64,000 nucleotides of DNA, taken from Posidonia oceanica. Its lineage: Eukaryota; Streptophyta; Magnoliopsida; Alismatales; Posidoniaceae. The DNA lies in assembly GCA_037176725.1 (NCBI GenBank), contig JAZBRS010000037.1, positions 12,294,001 through 12,358,000 on the forward strand. Direction: 5' to 3'. The notes under the pieces are model-generated. The model saw only the letters and a program-made list of their open reading frames with translations, was not told the origin of the DNA and ran no database searches. Shown in pieces: positions 57,501-64,000 of this stretch; position 1 is the first letter of the stretch; the number at the start of each line of letters is the position of its first letter. The translations under genes and the position numbers were made by a program.

Positions 57501-58162
57501 TGTTTTACGCCGTTTTCCTTTGCATGTCGATCGCATTGCATGGTTTTCTCGCTGTTTTGTTTTCTCGCTTGCATTTGCATATAGGGCTGTGATGCTTACT
57601 GTCTGGAGTTCTCACGAGCTAGGTTTCGCCTAATTCGGAACACAGACAGCGTAGCTGAGCACTTAGAGAGCACGTTTATTTCCTTGCATCGTCTTTCATC
57701 ACTTAGAGCACACCTTGAGCATTCATTCAGGCATTTATAGGCACATAGGTATTCAATCCTGCATTTTTCTGCGTATGCGAGTGTAAGCCTAGAAAGACCG
57801 ATTTTCGGGCGTGTCGGGGGTGCCTAACACCTTCCCCGCACGTAACAGGAGTCCTTACCCTGTCTTTTGGCCCACAATGACCATACTGCCTTTACCCTAG
57901 GCTAGAGTCATCTCATTTGCATTTGTTTGCATTTGTTTTCCCTTGCATTGCTTTGCTTTGCATTTATTGCTCGGTTTTGCGCGTTAATTCACGCATTATC
58001 CCGGTTTTCCTCGTCTTCCGTTAATAGACGTGGTGGCGACTCTGATTTGTCTTATCTTTCCTTTTCCTCCTCGATTTCCAAGTGTCTTCGAGTTGAGCCT
58101 CTTCCTCGGATCTCAATCGCCGCTATATTTAGCGAGCCTGGTTCCGATCGGGATCGCTACAG

Positions 58163-58180
58163 TGGCGACTCCGCTGGGGA
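58163..58180 (+). promoter_or_regulatory. Primer-binding site of element D (tRNA-Arg)
   Basis: TGGCGACTCCGCTGGGGA, one base (G) after the LTR. Fits plant tRNA-Arg 3' end over 18 bases, as is typical of Ogre elements. Confidence 0.92.
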
Positions 58181-59493
58181 TTAGACTAGACTCCGGCTTT
58201 CGTTTTCGGCTTTTTGCTCGCTTGTTTTGCAGTTTTGTCTGCCTTGTGTGCCTTCTTCGCCTGTTTTGCTCGCTTTTCTGTGCAAACTCTTAGCAAGTCG
58301 CTTCGTGGCTACTTTGCTTAGGTTCTTGCACCTCTTTTGTCTCAGTTTGCGCCTTCTTTTGCTTGGCTTCGCTTGTTTGCTTGTTTATTTACTTATTGCC
58401 TTGCTTATGCCCCTATTTCTTTTACAGTCTGCTTACTTTTACCTTGCTTTACCTTACTTGCTTATTATTGCTTTAATTCCTGCACATTGCCTGTCTACAT
58501 ATTTTGTTTGGCTAAAATACATGCTTTTTGGATGTTGAATGCTTCTTTGGCACCTTTGCTATGTCACTACACACGCACATACTATGCTTACATGCCTTTT
58601 GACTTAATGAATGTTTCTTTTCCACCATCATGCCCACAAACACTCGCACATGCCATGAACATGCCTTTTGCTTTGTTGTATGATGGTTGCTTGCCATTTT
58701 GACTGATTTTCTTCCCTTTTGCACTTGCCATGCTTAGGATAGTAGAGACTTGTCTGCTTCCCCCATGGTTAACTAAAAAATGCAAGTAAAAAGAACTTCT
58801 AGGGGCAACTAGAGACTACAAACAATCCTTCACTCCCTTTGGTTAATAAAATGTGCAAGATAAAAAACTCTAAGCATTTGCATAAGCATCATATAGGGCA
58901 TGTATTCTTCTCCTCTGAGTCCACCTACTAGTCTGCGAAGGACGGTCCCGGCCTCTTGTTCCACTGCTTTGGGCGTGGCATAAGTTGGTCGGTCCGTCCC
59001 CTCCTTGTCCGGGGGTCGTGTCGGTGTTAGTAGAGGGTACCACCCACGCTTTGGCGGGGTAGAGGCCACTAACGCACCACCCTGTCATTACCTGAGCTTT
59101 GGGCCGGGAGTTAGACAGGGGACCTACTTTTTCTGACCTGAGTCAGTGACCCGTGCATCCAGGGATATCCGAAGTAGACAACCTTGCTAGGAAACACTAG
59201 TTAGGTAAGGGGGGCATACTAGAAAGCATGCATATCATTCACGCCACTTAACTAACTCATTTGCATTCATCTTTTTAGTTTCTAACCCTAATTTCCTTCT
59301 GTTGTGTCAGTGTGATCGGTAAGCGAGTTTCCCTTTGCCAGAGCTCGAGTATCGACCCTCGTTGACGCCCTTTTGCGACTTAGTTCGCGACCATTCCCCT
59401 TCCGAGCTATCCGCATTCGCGACGATAGCTCCTCTTAGGAAGCATCGCTTGAAAACCCGTCGCAGCCCTGTTCTTACACGCTCTAGGTCAGCG
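58181..59493 (+). other. Leader of element D
   Basis: Non-coding, T-rich. A degenerate PBS copy TGGCTACTTTGCTTAGG is at 58306. The conserved leader block is at about 58877-59210. The gag frame stays open upstream to an ATG at 59335, but the ATG at 59494 is the one shared with element B. Confidence 0.75.
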
Positions 59494-60478
59494 ATGGCCC
59501 AGTACGTTAGTGAGCCTTCTCCTGCCCCTGTCACGGAGGGTGTTTCCGTTCTGGCCCCTCCGGTTGCTCTTTCTGTCCCTCTTGTTCCCCCTCCGACGCC
59601 AGGGTTTCCTCCCCTAACGTCTCTAGGTACTCAGTACACCCCGGGACAGTGGCAAGCCTCCCTTCCTCCGGATCCGGTCGCCGAGTCTATCTTGACGGCC
59701 TTTACTCGCGTTCCGGAGACGCCACTGCCCCCTCCGTCCCAGGGATACGTCGCTTTCAACATCCCTTCCACCGCTGCTGCGACCTTTTCTGTAGAATCCT
59801 TCCTTCCCGGACCATCTGTGTCCGTGCCACTTGTTTCTCAGCCCCCGCCGGCACTGCACTTCAGCGTCCATACTGCCGAGACGCCCGAAGCGCAGTACCA
59901 GCACCTGATGGAGCTCGTTACATCAACCGCTCGTTCCTCCAAGGCCAGTTCCTGCATTTCTTACATCAACCTCTGCACCTCCGCCTCGACCATCGTCGCA
60001 ACTGCTCACGGTTCCGGCGATGGGGGCTCGTTTACCGCCTCCCGCACAACACTTAGCACAGCATGCTCCACTTCCTTCTGGTGGTCAACCCTTTGGATCG
60101 GCTGGAGCCCAGTACCTCACTGGCTCGCTGTCTGGCACTCCGCCTGTACAGCAACTGGCGCTCCGTCATCCTCCCCCTATCCCTGCACAGCATGGCATTT
60201 ATTCTTCTCCTCTTCACCAAGTCCAGCATCCTGCATACACTCCTGCATACACTGTCCCCCAGCACGGATACGCCGGCCATCCCGTTGCTCCACCAGGCGA
60301 CGCTATGGTGGATCCGGAGGAGCACTTAGGTGCGACCCATTCGGCGTATGTGCTCACTACCCCTACTGATCCCTCTCCTACAGCAGCAATCCCAGACCCC
60401 ATCAATAACCGGATGGACGTCTTGGAGAAGGCACTACGACTAGTGCAGGGTACCGAGCACCAGACCTACCAATTCTGA
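59494..60478 (+). pseudogene. Gag N-terminal region of element D (frameshift and stop)
   Basis: Starts ATGGCCCAGTAC, matching the gag start of B. It is P/S/T-rich and low in complexity: PPTPGFPPL, PPDPVAESIL, PSQGYVAF and EAQYQHLME are shared with B. Between about 59909 and 59935 the frame shifts, apparently by a small deletion relative to B, and the homologous reading continues in the next frame through VDPEEHLGATHSAYV and NNRMDVLEKALRLVQGTEHQ. TGA at 60476-60478 stands where B reads CGG, consistent with CGA to TGA. An alternative ATG at 59335 would add 53 residues. Otherwise gag continues directly into the next entry in the same frame. Confidence 0.85.
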
Positions 60479-63400
60479 GACCTCTGTTGCTTTCCAGAGG
60501 CGGTACTCCCTCCGAAGTTCAAAATCCCGGACTTCGAGAAGTATAATGGTAGGGGCTGCCCCGTAGCACACCTGAAGGCGTATTGCGGTGATCTCGCTCA
60601 GCTTCAGGCTGACGAGAGGTTGCTGATCCGCTTGTTCCAGAAGAGTTTGACCGGACCGGCACTCAAGTGGTTCACATCACTTGATATGTCAGCCATCAAG
60701 ACTTGGAACGACCTCAGTCAGGCGTTCCTGGAGCAATACTCCTTCAACCTCGATCTTGTCCCAAAGAGGGCGGACTTGATCGCCATCAAGCAGAACTCTA
60801 GCGAGCCGTTCGGGGAGTACGTCGGCCGCTGGCGCGCCCTTGCCTCCCAGGTTCGAGATAGACCCTCTGACGAGGAATCTATCGAGATCGTTATCAAAGG
60901 GGCGCAGCCGTCTCTCGGGGCTCTGCTTAGCATTCAACCAGTCACTACTTTTGCGGCACTCATCAGGGCTGGAGCGCGCGTGGAGAGTTCCTTGCGGAGT
61001 GGCAACTTCCCGGCTCTCTCTGCGTTCGCTAAGCAGGCAGTGATAAGCAGCAACAGTGCCAACAGCAGCACCTTCAACAACAACAGCGGTAGCAGCAACA
61101 ATCGCCCGAAGAGGAAGGACTCGCCGAAACCCGCTGTTGCATTCGTCGATTCTCCTGCTGCGCCTGTTCGCTTGCTGTCTCGGCCTGCCTCAGCTCAGAT
61201 GGTGTACGCTCCTGCACCTAGGAACCCGCACACACCGCACATCACTACCACCGCTAGACCGGTCTATCCTGCCGCACCGGTTCAGCAAGGCTCGCACCCA
61301 AGGCAAAGAAGACCACCCGCTGAGAGGAGGAATTTCACCCCACTGGTGGAACCACTCACGGACGTCTTGCCGAAGGTGGCATCGCTCCTGAAGTTCCCGG
61401 AGGTTTGTCCGCCGCCAAGCCCTCTGCCGCATTGGTTTAGGCCGGACCTTTTTTGCAATTTCCATCGAAGCGTCGGGCATTCGACAGATAATTGCTTCTC
61501 CCTGCGGAACGCAATTCAGGACTTGATCGAATCGGGAACGATTGTGATCGACACGCACGAGGCGCCCACTCAAGCACGCACTCATGCATCTGCATCTCCA
61601 GCTGTTCCCCCGCATTCTGGCATCGTCCGCCAACCTTTACCGGAGCACTCTTATCCGGGAGGGGCGGGAACCTCAGGCGTCCACTCTGTCTTTCCTTCTG
61701 GGCCTGCTACTTCTGTAGTAGACCCTTCTGATCTTATCTCTGACATCTTTGAGCCTTTCCCAGTCAGTCTCTATCTGGCGGCAGTTGCCGGCTCCGAGTC
61801 GGGAATCCATTCGATCCGACCGCGTGCCAGGCCGGAGCGCCCTCTCGCGCCTCCCGCCATGCTCCCTCAGGCTCAATCTCCTGTACACCTCTTAGCTAGA
61901 GCCCAGCCTAGTTCTCCCATCCACCTTTTAGGGCGACCTCAGCCACACCTTCTAGGCAGACCTCAACCTGCCCCAGCTTTCCCACCCCAACAACCATATC
62001 CCCTAGATAGACCTCAACATCCTGTAGGTCCCCCTGTAACCCCTCCTGTGCTCGCAGCACATGCTCCAGTCGTCATTGATTTGACCCTGGACACCCATCG
62101 CGTCCCTTACAGCTACGCCACAGAAATGTGCGCAGAAGTAACGCGATCGGGGAGGGTTTACAGGCCCCCAGCACCGGGAACTAGGCCAACTCGCCCTGGA
62201 CCTGTTATACCCCCACCCTCGGGCCAACCCTTAGCAGATCCAACCCCAGATCAGCCTGTATTTAGCCAAGCCCCTAGCCAACCTGTAGTGACCCAGCTTC
62301 CAGCCATTACCCCTGTAGAACCTGCTAGAATCACCCCTCCAGCTGTTAGGAGAAACCAACCTAGAGCAGATCTAACTTCCCAGCTTAAGAAGGTTAAAGC
62401 CGACATTTCCATCTGGGATTTGATCCACACTTCTGCCGAGCACCGCGAGGCTTTTCTTCGCGTGTTCCAGGCTGCTCGTGTGTCCCAGTCCATTGAGCCT
62501 TCTGCCTTGGAGAGCATGGTTGGGTTAATCGCGGAGCCCCAGGTCATCTCTTTCACGAGTGATGAGCTGCCTCCGGCAGGGATTAATCACAACCAGCCTA
62601 TATTCGTCACGGTGCAGTTCAAAAACTTTCGCATTCCCCTAACGCTGGTTGATAACGGGTCAGGCCTTAACGTCTGCCCCTTGCGTACAGCAACCAAGCT
62701 CGGATTCAAAGCTGAGGATATCACGCCAGCTGTGAAGCGAATGACTGCTTTTGACAACACTCACCATGACGCTCTAGGGATTCTGATTATCCCTCTGGCT
62801 ATCGGTCCGGTCGTCTTCGACGTAGAATTCTATGTCGTCGACTTGAAGCCTAACTTCAATCTTCTGCTTGGGCGCCCTTGGCTTCACAAGCATCAGGTCC
62901 TTCCTTCGACCCTCCATCGAATGATAAAGTACCGTCACGGCGACGATGTCATTGTCGTCATGGCGGAGAACTTTGAGAAGGAGCGGATTGAAGCAGTCTC
63001 TCCCGTGTCTTCGCAATCCATCCCGTTTGACCCCGAGACTTCTGAAGCCCTCTATCGCGTTAACCGGGGCGAACCAGTTAACTTCGTTCCTGATCTTGAA
63101 CGCGTCAACTCCTTGACCGTTCACAATAACCCCTTTCGAATGGTCGAGAATGTATGTCACAGGTGGGGTTACACAAAGGGTACGCCGCTCGGGCGTCACG
63201 GCCAAGGGATCGCGGAGCCGATCGTAGCAATGGAGCGAAGGAAGTCTGAAGGCCTTGGCTACGAACCAAAGCTCAACGAAGATCACTGCTTCCAGCTCAG
63301 AGATCGTGCACCAGCCATCCCCAGAGACCTCACTAACTTTACCAGTGCAGGAATTCTGGGATCAACCGACTACCAAGCTACAGCGTCGGCAGAGGATTGG

Positions 63401-64000
63401 GTGTGTATTGAGGACTACTACTCGGATGAGGAGCAGTCTGATGCAACAGAGGCAGTCCCAATCAAATCAGCAGAAACAGTGGTCAGAGCAGAGGCCCCCC
63501 AGTCAGTTCATTTGGCTCCCCCTCTGGCAGAAACAGCAGGCAGTTCAGCAGGCCCTGTGGCAGATGCAAGTTCTCATCCTTTAGCAGCCACAACAGCTTC
63601 TCAAAATCAGACAGCAGCAGTGCAAGAGTCAGAGACACTCCTCTTGGCAGAACCAAGCATGCTACCAGCGGTCACAGCAACATCAGTGCCACTGCCCCCA
63701 TCTCTGGAGGGGCAGTCCATTAACTCAGTCAGCAGCGTGGCCCAGCCCGCTCCCTCAGCATCATCTTCAGGAATGCAGCTGGCGCAGTCCGCTCCGCATT
63801 CTCCTGACGACCTGCAGCAGTTCTCATGGCAAGACCCCATGGCGTCAGAGGCTGCGCTCTCTCAGTTACGGCCCGATACAAAAGGCCAACTGAGCACTAC
63901 ATTCTTCGGGCCCTTGAGCCCTCCAAAGAGCACCCCTGCTTATTCTCCAGCAGCGACCCTGGAAGCTTATTCATCTGTAGCACCGCTGGCCTGTCTATTT
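60479..64000 (+). CDS. Gag capsid/knuckle and aspartic protease of element D (open to window end)
   Basis: I read this frame codon by codon from 60479 to 64000 and found no stop: 1174 codons, running off the window. Gag domain at about 60500-60900 (KYNGRGCP, LKWFTSLD, FLEQYSFNLDL, GEYVGRW). CHHC knuckle C-NFH-RSVGH-STDN-C at 61454-61495. A long P/Q-rich stretch with LLGRPQP repeats follows (61890-62360). Then KKVKADISIWDLIH and the aspartic protease, active site LVDNGSGLNVC with Asp at 62651, then DVEFYVVDL and LLLGRPWLHKH. After 63340 comes an A/S/Q/E-rich spacer with EDWVCIEDYYSDEEQ. Gag and protease share one frame with no frameshift signal, as in other Tat elements. It is the reference that exposes the stops in B. 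The protein is partial: RT is outside. Confidence 0.9.

Larger units (their letters stand above)
52193..58161 (+). repeat. 5' LTR of element D (5969 bp)
   Basis: TGTTGACACCCCATC to GGGATCGCTACA, followed by the PBS. Closely similar to LTR A over its length with the same landmarks: AAACCCTA words near 52262, A-rich tract (52900-53640), TGGGCT/GGCCC motifs (53758-53835), TATA-like box (54096), C-rich region with a conserved TGACGTCGGGGG and a donor-like GTAAAC (about 55081), TTGCATTT tract (55560-56540), donor-like site (56810), 30-bp array (57280-57500), conserved block (57772-57855) and PBS-like word (58034). Confidence 0.92.
52193..64000 (+). mobile_element. Element D: 5' half of a well-preserved Tat/Ogre-like element
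   Basis: Complete 5' LTR, PBS, leader, gag and protease in order; RT and the rest lie right of the window. The LTR is the same subfamily as that of A. Coding damage visible is one frameshift and one stop, both in the N-terminal half of gag. It is the innermost insertion of the nest and the best preserved. Left flank GCAGG (52188-52192) is the candidate duplication. Confidence 0.9.

Overview
The window is plant nuclear DNA, almost certainly from an angiosperm with a large repeat-rich genome. I could not identify the species and found no host gene, rRNA or tRNA. Essentially all 64 kb is nested Ty3/gypsy LTR retrotransposons. Most belong to the Tat lineage and look Ogre-like. The evidence is: very long LTRs (about 3.7-6 kb) starting TGTTGACACCCC or a close variant and ending CTACA; a primer-binding site complementary to the 3' end of plant tRNA-Arg one base after the LTR; a gag with a CHHC knuckle; an aspartic protease with a DNGSG motif; a reverse transcriptase followed by two RNase H domains; a D,D35E integrase; a purine tract GGGAGGGGCATC before the 3' LTR; and a long 3' UTR packed with tandem repeats. 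The elements studied also carry an extra sense ORF downstream of integrase (DUF7745 / plant-mobile-domain-like).

Layout. Element A (+), 1-11106: the extra ORF (407-1585, intact), a repeat-filled 3' UTR and a complete 3' LTR (5270-11106). A small pol fragment of an older host element Y lies at 11107-11181. Element B (+), 11182-35772: truncated 5' LTR, tRNA-Arg PBS, leader, decayed gag-pro-RT-RNaseH-integrase, a decayed extra ORF, a repeat-filled 3' UTR and the 3' LTR (32050-35772). B's second RNase H is split by a 5.7-kb solo LTR (21353-27082) flanked by a perfect 5-bp duplication CATAT. Y integrase and 3' UTR resume at 35773-37848. Element F (-), 37849-44639: a different family with a 1.55-kb LTR and a gag, but no visible pol. 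Element C (+), 44640-50024: 5' LTR, PBS and leader. Element E (-), 50025-52192: the 3' part of a long LTR. Element D (+), 52193-64000: complete 5.97-kb 5' LTR, PBS, leader, gag with one frameshift and one stop, then a gag-protease frame that stays open to the window end.

The junctions give a consistent insertion order: A, B and F went into Y; the solo LTR into B; C into F; E into C; D into E. A, B and D supply complementary parts of the same element type: D shows the best gag-protease, B the RT-RNase H-integrase block, and A the best extra ORF and 3' UTR.

The most interesting signal is not coding. The 3' UTRs of A and B are built from dozens of roughly 25-bp modules, each able to form a short hairpin. 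Between modules the stem arms change together (for example GATAG/CTATC, GACAG/CTGTC, GGTAG/CTACC, GATGA/TCATC) while the loop varies only modestly. A separate 12-bp hairpin in the same UTRs shows a compensatory pair change, a 30-bp array in the LTRs is made of GGCAC/GTGCC hairpins, and a further hairpin family sits just before the PBS.
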